Below, one piece after another: positions 1-7,897 of a stretch of DNA of 39,991 bases. The translations under genes were made by a program, and so were the position numbers. Source of the DNA: a bacterium (lineage in GTDB: Bacteria; Actinomycetota; Acidimicrobiia; Spongiisociales; ZC4RG35); NCBI GenBank assembly GCA_028824015.1, contig JAPPFC010000058.1, forward strand, positions 1 to 39,991, read 5' to 3'. Below the pieces are notes generated by a model. It ran no database searches, was not told the origin of the DNA, and saw only the letters and a list, made by a program, of their open reading frames with translations. The first letter of the stretch is position 1. Each line of letters opens with the position of its first letter.

Positions 1-3000
1 CATCGGGCAGAATCGCAGCGGCCGAGACGAGCATCCGGTGGTGATCCCAGCCGCGTACAGCGCATCGATGTCGGCCGCGTGAACGTTCTGGGCGTCCACA
101 TCCGCAAAGCCCGACGGCCGCCGGTCCTCCGACGCAGGCGGATCGGATGGACTGGCGTTCCCACCTCCTCCGGGGCCGGATGGCGAGGAGGGACGCCGCG
201 GCGGAGCGGGCGGGGCGCCGTCGACGAGATTTATGGACACAGAACCGATGAAGCTGCCGTCGTGATAGGCGTCGATGTCGATGCTCTCGTTGCTGTCCGG
301 CACGCCGTCGTAGCGGGTTCGAAAGGTCGCTCGCACCGCCCGCGCGCCCTGGCGCAGGGTGAGAGAACAGGAGAATCCCGTCCCTGAATCCGTGCACCCG
401 CCGGGGAGCCGGTAGTCGTCGGTGGGCGTTGCCGTGCCGCCGAGCCTCAACTCGATCGTCCGGGCGCCGGGGAACGTCACGCCGCCGGTGTCCACGGTCA
501 GCACCAGCGACCGCCCTTCCGTCAGCTCATCGGCGGACGCGGTTAAGGTGAAGGTGGCCACGTCGTCGTCCAGGACGGTGACCGACGCCTGGTTCGCGGG
601 CGTGGTCAGATAGGCGGGCGGGTTGGCCGAGCTTCCCAGCACGAACACGCTCACCTGCCCGCCGCCGTCTCTCACGACCGTGTCGTCGCGCGTGGGCAGG
701 CTCAATTCGGCGGTGGCGCTGCCGGCGGCCAGGGTGACGCTTGAGGGCGCACCGCCGCTGAGGGCCGAATCCCTGGCGACCACCTTGACGGACACCGTGA
801 GCGCCGCGGTGGTGTCACCGGTGCGTTCCAGCGTGAACGACGCCGTGCCGCCCTCGGTTACGGAGCTTCCCGCCGCGATGGTCACATCCGGCACGTTCGC
901 TATGTCGCTCGGCGAGATGATGACCGTACGGCTGCCGAGGGACGCGTTCGTGAGGGCCAGCCTGGCGCTGACGGCGACGGTTTCGTCAACAGGCTCGGCG
1001 GCGGTGTCGTCCGTCGCCCGGACCGTGAAGCTCGTCGAGGACGCTCCGGCGGAGAGAGTCACCGAGTAGGGCTCGGAGAGCGTCGAGCCACTCGCATCCT
1101 CCAGAGTGAAGTCGTCCCCCGGGGTCGCGCTACCGCCGATCGCCAGTTTGATGGTCGTGTCCTCGGCGAAGGTCACGCCGTTGGTGATCTCGAAGGTGAA
1201 CGAGGCGCTCCCTCCCTCTGCCAGTTCCCCCTCGAACCGGCTGAAGTCGATGCTGGCGGTGGTGCGGTCGGTGAGGGTGACGGTGGTCGAGGAGATCGAG
1301 CCGGTGCCGACGGCGTCGGGCAGCGTCCCGAAGCCGAGCACGACAGTCTCGCTCCCCTCGACCAGGGTGTCAGTGGCGGCCCGGATCCGGAAGGTCTTGC
1401 TGGTCTCGCCGCGCCGGAAGGTCACGCTCTGGGGGGTTGCGAAGTCCGGCTCGTAGTCGTCCTGGGTAGCGGTGGACGCGTCCGGGTCGAGCACGATGGG
1501 GATCGTGACGCCGGTGGCGCTCTGGTGCGCCCGGCTCAGTCGGACCACGACTGAACCCGACCCACCCTCGCTGACGCTGTACGCAGCCCGCTGGAACGAG
1601 ACGAGGGGCGCCGGGTTGACCACGACCGTGAGCGCCTGCCCCAAGGTGGTCCCGTCCGCGGCGCAGATGCCGCCGTCGGCGCAAGCCCGGTTGGCCACCA
1701 GCCTGAAAGTGACCGCGCCGTCGCCGGCAGGATCGAGGGTGACCAGGTAGGCATTGGCGGGCTCGCTTCCCGCGACCAGGGCGCTGACCCCCGTGACCGT
1801 ACCACCGGCGACGCTGAGTGAGGGCGAGGTGGCCAAGAAGTCGACGACGGGACGGTTGAAGGTCACCAGCACCTGGGGGGTGTCGTCGTCGCCCTTGTGG
1901 AACAGGGAGGTCCGCTCGCTGGTGGGCGCGGCCGCTGTGAGCGCCATCGGCTGGGGGGCGAGCACGTAGGCAGGCATGGTCGTGGCGCGGATGTTGGCCT
2001 GCACTGAGGTGTTGCTCGGATTGGGAATGTCGAAAGCCAGGTTGCGCGTCCCGGTCCTCGGGTCCACCTGTGTGATCGCCTTCTCGACGTTGCCGTAGCC
2101 CGGCTTCGCTTGTCCCCGCTCCCGCGCCCAGCTGATCAGCCAGTCGCCGTTGTCGAGCACCACCACGTGCCCGCCGCGGGTGCCTTGCAGCGTCTTGGTG
2201 TCGTTCTGATCCTTGGCCCAGAGGAACACCGCCTCGCCGTTCTCGAGGTCGAGCGCGTACTCCACCGCGCGGGCATACAAGCCGGATTCGCGGGTGCTCT
2301 CCCTGGTGATGGGATCGACCACGCAATGCTCACCGTTGTCGAACAACGTGAGCCGGTTGCCGGGATGCAGTTCCGCACCGTGCTGTCCGCAGAACTCCCC
2401 TTCGGGGTCACCGATGATCGTCAGCGGCTCGGGGCCGAACCCGCGGCTCTCCCATTCGCCGGGATCGAGGTTGGTGCGCCCGATGCTCCACTCGGTCTTG
2501 CCGTTGCTGGTGTTGATGCCCAGCACCTTCGAGCAGCCGCGGAACGAGGCGGTGATGGTGCCTTCGAGGTAGTGCACCATGTTGACGTGGGCGTAGCGGT
2601 CGGCCCAGTGCTGGGTGCAGTCCTCGTAGGGGAGCTTGCCCCACGACTTCCAGGAGAAGACGGAGCGACGCGAAGGACTGACGACCTGGATGCCGGAGTC
2701 CTGCATCAAGGCGTTTGATCCGCTCAGCCAGTCCCCGTAGAGCCGCGGAAAGCTGCTCAGGTCATACCCGTAGGCGGACAGGTCGCGCCGGACGCGGCCC
2801 TCGTACGACATCAGCAGGTAGTTGCCGTTGGGCAGCACGCGGAAGTCGTGGACGCCGGTGTTAGTGAGCGGCGAGACATGAGTAACCCTGGCGATCTGGC
2901 GGAAGTCCTCGTCCAGGATGAAGTGCGTGCCGCTGGCGCCCGAGGCGCGCGCCCCGTAGCTGTAGCGGTACTCTCCGTTGGCGCCCACCCGAGCGAGTCG

Positions 3001-4953
3001 AAACCAGAACCTCGGCCTGGTGGCGCCCGCCCCCCGGAAGTTGCGGTAGCGGGGCACGCCGTGGTGATCGAGGAGGACGAGGTACCCCTCGAACCCGAAT
3101 GAGATCAACTCCTCCGTCGCCTCGCCCGCCTGTTCCTCGGTGACGGTCATGTTGGCGAGGAAGCCGTGAACGCAATGCACGACGTAGTCGGTGAATTCGC
3201 CGCCGGCGCCGCTCGCACGGACGACGACATCGCTGTCCCTGGTCACGGCGACATTGACGGCGGCGCCGCTGGCGGTCTGCGTGCCGTCGACTGCCAACCG
3301 GACGCCGGTGGCGGCCGTCGGGGTCAGGGTCATCGTGTCCGTGTCCCCGCAACTGACCCGGTAGTGCAGCACGTCCTCCTCAAAGCCCGGCGTCAGGGCG
3401 AGCGTGGAGTCCGTGGTGGTTGCCGACAGGCCGGTGAGGACGCTCGCAATCACCACATGGTGCGCGGTCGCTTCCGCGGTCTTGCCCGCGCCGTGCCCGT
3501 CGGTGTACGACACCGTGACCCGCAGGTACTGGCCCGAGTCGGCCGCCACCGGTGTGTAGCTGGCGCTGGTCGCCCCCGAGATGGTCGACCAATTGTTGCG
3601 CCCGGCGGAGCGCTGCCACACCCATGTGGTCGAGCCGCTCACGGTATCGGGATCGCTCAGCGTGGCGACCAGCGCCGTTCCGACCCTGGGCCGCACGGTG
3701 GAGAGGCCTATGGCGCCCGGCTCGTCGACATCGGTCAACGCCACGGTCACGGCCTGCGTGGCGTCGACCCCTCCGACCGTCGCGGTCAGGGTGATCGAGT
3801 AGGACCGGTCTGCGCCGTCGTCGTCGGGCGACTCGTAGTCGGGCAGCTTGGGGCGGGGCGGGGTGTTCGTCGTGTCCGAGGTGTCGATCAACCGCAGAGC
3901 GCCCTTGGGCGCGTTGATGTGGAAGTGGCTCGCGTCCGTGCCCGAGATCGCCCACGTGACCTCGCCCTCATCCGCTCCCGCCACGCTGAACGTTCCCACG
4001 CGGGAGGCGGAGTTCTCGGCGTATGACAGCGTCGCCGTGCCCGAGATCGCCGGGGTCCCCGTGTTGGCCGTCTGCGTCGCCGACCAGGCGCCGTCGCCGT
4101 CCTCGTTCACGGCGCGCACCTGGAAGTCGTATCCGGTGGACGGTGTCAGCCCGGTCTGCCGGTACGACAGCGCGCCGTCCCCTGTCTCCCAGATATCGTC
4201 TACCGTGGTCCACGAGGTAGCGGTGCTTTCCTTGTACCGCAGGTCGTAGGCGGTGATGGCCGCGCCGCCGTCACTCGAGGGCGCGGTCCACACGACTGTC
4301 ACAGAGGTCAGCGTCGCCGTGGCTGAGGAGATGGCTGGGGCGCCCGCCACCCCGGCTATGCCGACATCCGATCGCGGCCGGATCGGCGCGGACGCCCGCC
4401 AGTCCACCCGGTGGTTCGGGTCGTGGCCCAGCCTCGAGTGGCCGAGCACCGCGTCCTCCCCCGACGATGCCGACCGGATCGTGCCGTTGTTGAGTTCCAG
4501 GGTGTTGGCGAGGACGGCGATGCCTCGGGTGGAGAGGTTGGGTTCTGCGACCGTGTGGGTGAATACCAGGCTGGCTGTGCCGGAGCCGGCCGTGTAGGCG
4601 GCCCATTTGGCGCCCCACTCTGCAGGGTCCATGTCGATCCGGAGCCGTGGGGCGCCGGTCACGGTCACCGGCTCGCTGAAGGTCACCGTGATCTCGATCA
4701 CGTCCTCCTTGGCGTAGGTGTCGTCGTCGCCGGGGTCCGAGGTCACGGCCACGGCCGACACCATCGGCGCGCCCTGGCCCAACGCCGCTCCGGGTCCGAG
4801 TAGCAGGGCAACCACAACGACAACCAGCAGTCTCGCCAGGCTGGACAGGTGCCGCGGGAGCGTGCGAAGGCGGGAAGCCTGATGCCGTCGCCTCCCGTCC
4901 GAGGTCGGCGCGGGACTCTGCGAAACCGGATTTACGACGTGAGAATCCGGCAT
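1..4953 (-). CDS. Large SLH-anchored surface protein with arylsulfotransferase-like and Calx-beta domains (3' end outside window)
   Basis: The frame is open for 1651 codons from an ATG at 4953 to the left edge, so the C-terminus is missing. After a basic N-region comes a hydrophobic signal segment (about residues 36-55, ending GAALGQG). Domains in order: SWM/SwmB-like (about 55-185), fibronectin III (about 203-296), cadherin-like (about 300-400), Ig-like (about 413-504), cadherin-like beta sandwich (about 505-595), an arylsulfotransferase-type beta-propeller (about 600-985; motifs HDFRVLPNGNYLL, MVHYLEGTITASFRGCSKV, QHGAELHPGNRLTLFDNG), four Calx-beta domains (about 1114-1577), a Pro/Ser linker, and the start of an SLH repeat (GFADVDAQNVHAADIDALY). 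The protein should be exported and held at the cell wall through SLH. Whether it transfers sulfate is unproven: related propellers also occur as binding modules. No clear Shine-Dalgarno precedes the ATG, so the exact start is uncertain. Confidence 0.85.
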   Translation of the reverse strand, partial: MPDSHVVNPVSQSPAPTSDGRRRHQASRLRTLPRHLSSLARLLVVVVVALLLGPGAALGQGAPMVSAVAVTSDPGDDDTYAKEDVIEITVTFSEPVTVTGAPRLRIDMDPAEWGAKWAAYTAGSGTASLVFTHTVAEPNLSTRGIAVLANTLELNNGTIRSASSGEDAVLGHSRLGHDPNHRVDWRASAPIRPRSDVGIAGVAGAPAISSATATLTSVTVVWTAPSSDGGAAITAYDLRYKESTATSWTTVDDIWETGDGALSYRQTGLTPSTGYDFQVRAVNEDGDGAWSATQTANTGTPAISGTATLSYAENSASRVGTFSVAGADEGEVTWAISGTDASHFHINAPKGALRLIDTSDTTNTPPRPKLPDYESPDDDGADRSYSITLTATVGGVDATQAVTVALTDVDEPGAIGLSTVRPRVGTALVATLSDPDTVSGSTTWVWQRSAGRNNWSTISGATSASYTPVAADSGQYLRVTVSYTDGHGAGKTAEATAHHVVIASVLTGLSATTTDSTLALTPGFEEDVLHYRVSCGDTDTMTLTPTAATGVRLAVDGTQTASGAAVNVAVTRDSDVVVRASGAGGEFTDYVVHCVHGFLANMTVTEEQAGEATEELISFGFEGYLVLLDHHGVPRYRNFRGAGATRPRFWFRLARVGANGEYRYSYGARASGASGTHFILDEDFRQIARVTHVSPLTNTGVHDFRVLPNGNYLLMSYEGRVRRDLSAYGYDLSSFPRLYGDWLSGSNALMQDSGIQVVSPSRRSVFSWKSWGKLPYEDCTQHWADRYAHVNMVHYLEGTITASFRGCSKVLGINTSNGKTEWSIGRTNLDPGEWESRGFGPEPLTIIGDPEGEFCGQHGAELHPGNRLTLFDNGEHCVVDPITRESTRESGLYARAVEYALDLENGEAVFLWAKDQNDTKTLQGTRGGHVVVLDNGDWLISWARERGQAKPGYGNVEKAITQVDPRTGTRNLAFDIPNPSNTSVQANIRATTMPAYVLAPQPMALTAAAPTSERTSLFHKGDDDTPQVLVTFNRPVVDFLATSPSLSVAGGTVTGVSALVAGSEPANAYLVTLDPAGDGAVTFRLVANRACADGGICAADGTTLGQALTVVVNPAPLVSFQRAAYSVSEGGSGSVVVRLSRAHQSATGVTIPIVLDPDASTATQDDYEPDFATPQSVTFRRGETSKTFRIRAATDTLVEGSETVVLGFGTLPDAVGTGSISSTTVTLTDRTTASIDFSRFEGELAEGGSASFTFEITNGVTFAEDTTIKLAIGGSATPGDDFTLEDASGSTLSEPYSVTLSAGASSTSFTVRATDDTAAEPVDETVAVSARLALTNASLGSRTVIISPSDIANVPDVTIAAGSSVTEGGTASFTLERTGDTTAALTVSVKVVARDSALSGGAPSSVTLAAGSATAELSLPTRDDTVVRDGGGQVSVFVLGSSANPPAYLTTPANQASVTVLDDDVATFTLTASADELTEGRSLVLTVDTGGVTFPGARTIELRLGGTATPTDDYRLPGGCTDSGTGFSCSLTLRQGARAVRATFRTRYDGVPDSNESIDIDAYHDGSFIGSVSINLVDGAPPAPPRRPSSPSGPGGGGNASPSDPPASEDRRPSGFADVDAQNVHAADIDALYAAGITTGCSSRPLRFCPM

Positions 4954-5341
4954 GATGCGGGCGCCGGCGTAAGCCTCTGGTGGGGAACAGGTGAAAGTCA
5001 CGCTGGAACCGGGGCACGAGAGCGCGCTCGGTGGGGACGCTTCTGCAGCCCGCCAGCACGAGAACGTCATATTTGTGGGAAATTATATACAAAATTTTCA
5101 TAAACTGCCGCGTGTGGGAGCGCAGGAGGTGCTTCGCCACTGGGGGGTTTGGAACCGTTTCAGGGTAATCCAATAGACTTTGAAACGGAGTTCACTCCCG
5201 CCTCTCGCCCCGGCCTTCTAGCGCCAAGTGGCCTGTGCAAGCCTCGCTGACAGAGTTTTCGAAGCCGGACGGGGCGGGACGCACGAGATCCAGGCACCAG
5301 GACCAAGGATGGAGACTTGAACCGGAGATTGCGACATCTCG
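4954..5341. other. Intergenic region between divergent genes, no gene seen
   Basis: This 388-base gap separates the minus-strand surface protein from the plus-strand reductase. No open frame here has a convincing start or family match. The notable element is an AT-rich island at about 5068-5103 in an otherwise GC-rich gap, which fits a promoter. Just before the reductase ATG a weak hairpin (5325-5329 with 5336-5340) overlaps the only SD-like GGAG (5324-5327). With five base pairs it is too short to call a regulatory structure. Confidence 0.6.
5082..5087 (-). promoter_or_regulatory. Candidate -10 box for the surface protein gene
   Basis: Read on the minus strand, the AT-rich island contains an exact TATAAT. 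No good -35 hexamer lies 16-18 bases upstream. If used, transcription would start about 120 bases before the ATG at 4953. The call rests on the hexamer and the local AT-richness only. Confidence 0.35.
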
Positions 5342-6592
5342 ATGAAAGGGACTGAGAGCAGTGGACGGACCTTGGTGCGTGGCGCCTCGAATCCCAGTCC
5401 GCTTCGCAGTTCGCTGGAACTTCCTTGTGGCGTCCTCCTAAAAAACCGCCTCGCCAAATCCGCCATGTCGGATTCGCTCGGAAACGGTGAGGGTGATCCC
5501 ACCGAGGCTCAGATGCGACTGTATGAAAGGTGGGCGGAAGGCGGAGCGGCGGTCTCGATCATTGGTGAAGTTCAAGGTGATCCTCGCTACCCGGAGAGAC
5601 CGGGGAATCTGGTATTCGGGCCGCATGCAAGCCACAGGGCTTTGGAGTCACTGGTCAGCCGCGGCGTGATTGAGGATGCTCACTTATGGCCGCAACTCGG
5701 TCACGCCGGCGCCCTTTCTCACCTGCCGATCAGTCAGCCGAAGGGACCATCTGAGCTGAACATCGATGGTCTTCGATGCGTAGGTATGTCAATTGAAGAC
5801 ATCCGGGAACTACCCGCCATGTATGCAAGAACCGCGGCATACGCAAAGAACATAGGTTTCACCGGCGTTCATGTTCACGCTGGACACGGATTCTTGCTCA
5901 GTCAATTCCTGTCGCCATTGTTCAACCGCCGCAACGATGGCTACGGTGGCTCCATCGAAGCACGATGCCGGATAGTGCTCAAAGTAATCGATGAAATACG
6001 GCGGGCCGTTGGTCCTTTGTTTCCCGTGGGGATCAAGATCAATTCCACGGACAGACTGGAAGGTGGATTGACAGAGGATGATGCCTTGGAGGTAGTTCGC
6101 CTTCTCGACCAAACCTCGGTTGACCTGATTGACATCAGTGGCGGGACCTATTTCCCCGGAGCGAAGGCAAGTTCCGACGGGCCATCGGACGGCGAACCGT
6201 ACTTTCTCAAATTTGCCCAACGGGCGAAGGGTGTAACCGATGTGCCGATAATGCTGACGGGGGGCTTCAAGAGGCGTGACCAGGCGGTGGATGCAGTGGT
6301 CAGCGGTGCTGTCGACATGGTGAGTTTGGCGCGTGCAATGGTTCTTGATCCCCGGCTCCCGGAGGTCTGGCTGACCGAGGAAGGTGGCGATCCTGAGTTT
6401 CCGGCGTTCGACTCCCCGCCTCGGGGTGGGGCAACAGCCTGGTATACGATGCGAATAACGGCTCTGGCAGAGGACAGGGAGGAGACGTTCAATCTGGACC
6501 CTCGGTCCGCCCTGCGTGTTTATGAAGGACGTGATGCGCAACGTTGCGTCAAGTGGCGAGAGAAGTTTTCGCATCTACAAGTACCGGTCTGA
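5342..6592 (+). CDS. Old Yellow Enzyme family NADH:flavin oxidoreductase
   Basis: 416 residues forming the FMN-binding TIM barrel of the OYE/2,4-dienoyl-CoA reductase group, which reduces activated C=C bonds or oxidises amines with NAD(P)H. Visible marks are LKNRLAKSAMSD near residue 35, HVHAGHGFLLSQFLSP followed by NRRNDGYGGS in the middle, and the late FMN-phosphate motifs LTGGF and VSLARAMV. There is no C-terminal FAD/NAD or Fe-S half, so it is a single-domain OYE. The family's usual HGY is HGF here, so the common proton-donor tyrosine appears to be missing. Third codon positions carry visibly more A/T than in neighbouring genes, which hints at horizontal acquisition. The start fits the family N-terminus; the SD-like GGAG sits 14 bases upstream. 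It stands alone on the plus strand. Confidence 0.88.
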   Translation: MKGTESSGRTLVRGASNPSPLRSSLELPCGVLLKNRLAKSAMSDSLGNGEGDPTEAQMRLYERWAEGGAAVSIIGEVQGDPRYPERPGNLVFGPHASHRALESLVSRGVIEDAHLWPQLGHAGALSHLPISQPKGPSELNIDGLRCVGMSIEDIRELPAMYARTAAYAKNIGFTGVHVHAGHGFLLSQFLSPLFNRRNDGYGGSIEARCRIVLKVIDEIRRAVGPLFPVGIKINSTDRLEGGLTEDDALEVVRLLDQTSVDLIDISGGTYFPGAKASSDGPSDGEPYFLKFAQRAKGVTDVPIMLTGGFKRRDQAVDAVVSGAVDMVSLARAMVLDPRLPEVWLTEEGGDPEFPAFDSPPRGGATAWYTMRITALAEDREETFNLDPRSALRVYEGRDAQRCVKWREKFSHLQVPV

Positions 6593-6614
6593 ATCCGCAG
6601 CCAATCCGGCGCGT

Positions 6615-6636
6615 CCCACCCTCCGTGGGTCTTTCT
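6615..6636 (+). terminator. Possible intrinsic terminator after the OYE gene
   Basis: CCCAC and GTGGG form a perfect five-base-pair stem with a five-base loop, followed by the T-rich run TCTTTCT. It lies 22 bases after the reductase stop codon and before oppositely oriented genes. The stem is short, so this is a moderate call. Confidence 0.45.
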
Positions 6637-6639
6637 CCC

Positions 6640-6800
6640 CCGTGTGCAACTTGTCTCTGCGGGGGGTTATGCCATCTGGTCCGGCAAACGGCCCGGTGGT
6701 CGCCTTCCATCGTCGGCGTCGACGGCCGGGGGAAGGGTGATCTCAGCCAGTGCTTCCTGGAAGCGGATCAGGCCGGGGAGCAAAGCCCATCTCGATCCGC
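6640..6800 (-). pseudogene. Remnant of a second DUF885-family gene
   Basis: On the minus strand this stretch encodes LLPGLIRFQEALAEITLPP. That matches VRPGLARFREALGEITLP in the N-terminal half of the DUF885 gene at 7898-9554, and the DNA is also alike (compare about 6715-6785 with about 8880-8945). The match fades upstream. Downstream a stop codon and a frame change intervene, and a faint PRRDKLHT resembles VYRDMVRAHT of the intact copy. No start codon or complete domain remains. I read it as a decayed paralogue fragment left between the OYE gene and the MBL gene. Confidence 0.6.
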
Positions 6801-6862
6801 GAGCAACTCTCTCAACGCCTTGCGGTCTCCATCCTGCATGCATATTGATGCGGGCTTCAGCA

Positions 6863-7819
6863 TTATCCGGCACGGTCTTCAGCGCTCCCCGGGAACACGC
6901 TGAAAGTCCAACCTTCAACCGCCTGGTGGATGGCCCCCGGGTAGAGGCTTGCCATCGCTTCCAGTTCCCCCTCTCCGATCCCGGCGCTGATACTCGGCCC
7001 GAGGTGAGTGAGCACCAAGGCACCGACGTCTGCGGAGGAAGCCATCCTCGCCGCCCCGAGGGTCCCGGTCTGGCCGGGCGCCTCGCCGTTTCCCGCCATC
7101 ACTCGCTCCTCGTCCCAGCACATCGAGACCAGTACATCGGCGTCTCGTGAAAGTTCCACCACTTCGTCGCACGGTTCGGTGTCACCGGTGTACACGACCG
7201 AACTCGAACCCGCCGAGATCCGGTATGCGTTGCAGTCGAGGTAGGGCTGGACATGCCGGGCGAGACCCGGGAGGAACTCGATGTCACCGATCATGAATCT
7301 GTTGCCGGGTTGGATCTCCCGAACCTGCGGGTCCGGGGGATGGCGCGGCAACTCTCCGCCCCGGTTGACGTACACGGCCTGGCTTACGGGCGCCCGCATT
7401 CGGGCGTTCAGGTCAGGCCAGAACGCTCCGGAACCGACACCGAACAGCTTTTCGACGAAAGCGGAGGTGGGGGGAGGTCCGTAAATCGAGAGTTCGTCAA
7501 CCAGTCCCGCCCCCTGGTCCCAGCGACTCAGGAAGAACCCGGGAAACCCTGCCGTGTGGTCGAAGTGGTGGTGGCTGAACACCACCGCATCCACCTCCGT
7601 CGGGTCCAAGCCGGCTTCGACCAGTCGTCGCGTCGCTCCGGGGCCGGCATCCACCAGAACGGCGGCCGTGCGGCTCCGCACCAGGATCGACGTACCCCAC
7701 CTGGTGGGCGTGGGAGTGGGCGTACCGGACAGGAGAATGGACACCGTCAGATCGGCTCCATGCCCCTCACCGGCCTCCGGGACGTTGCCCTCACCAGCCG
7801 GGGATGCTCGGCCTGCCAT
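6863..7819 (-). CDS. MBL-fold metallo-hydrolase
   Basis: 318-residue metallo-beta-lactamase superfamily protein. The metal-binding signature HHHFDH lies at about residues 83-88, followed by a later His in GLARHVQPY, the bridging Asp in YTGDTEP, and a final His in VLTHLGP. The overall layout resembles the ribonuclease Z/arylsulfatase (AtsA)-like MBL branch, so hydrolysis of an ester, sulfate or phosphodiester is plausible, but the substrate cannot be read from sequence. The start is set by a clear AAGGAG seven bases before the ATG. It has no signal peptide, so it should be cytoplasmic. It is the last gene of the nitroreductase-DUF885-MBL operon, 78 bases after the DUF885 stop. Confidence 0.85.
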   Translation of the reverse strand: MAGRASPAGEGNVPEAGEGHGADLTVSILLSGTPTPTPTRWGTSILVRSRTAAVLVDAGPGATRRLVEAGLDPTEVDAVVFSHHHFDHTAGFPGFFLSRWDQGAGLVDELSIYGPPPTSAFVEKLFGVGSGAFWPDLNARMRAPVSQAVYVNRGGELPRHPPDPQVREIQPGNRFMIGDIEFLPGLARHVQPYLDCNAYRISAGSSSVVYTGDTEPCDEVVELSRDADVLVSMCWDEERVMAGNGEAPGQTGTLGAARMASSADVGALVLTHLGPSISAGIGEGELEAMASLYPGAIHQAVEGWTFSVFPGSAEDRAG

Positions 7820-7897
7820 ATTCTCACTCCTTGCGTTTCGGAGGCAGGCGCTCAGGGCGCCACACCCTTCAGGGTCCGAGAATAAGGCCTCCGGTCG

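Noticed and set aside
1370-2326. Long minus-strand open frame inside the surface protein gene
   Set aside because: It is Arg/Gly/His-rich frame noise overlapping the arylsulfotransferase and Calx-beta coding sequence in another frame.
4271-5173. Minus-strand open frame that crosses the start of the surface protein gene
   Set aside because: Its body is a shifted reading of the surface protein's N-terminal domain and has no family pattern; only the frame opening at 4953 gives a signal peptide and domains.
5325-5340. Hairpin over the ribosome site of the OYE gene as a thermosensor or riboswitch
   Set aside because: The stem is only five base pairs with a six-base loop, and no further conserved structure surrounds it.
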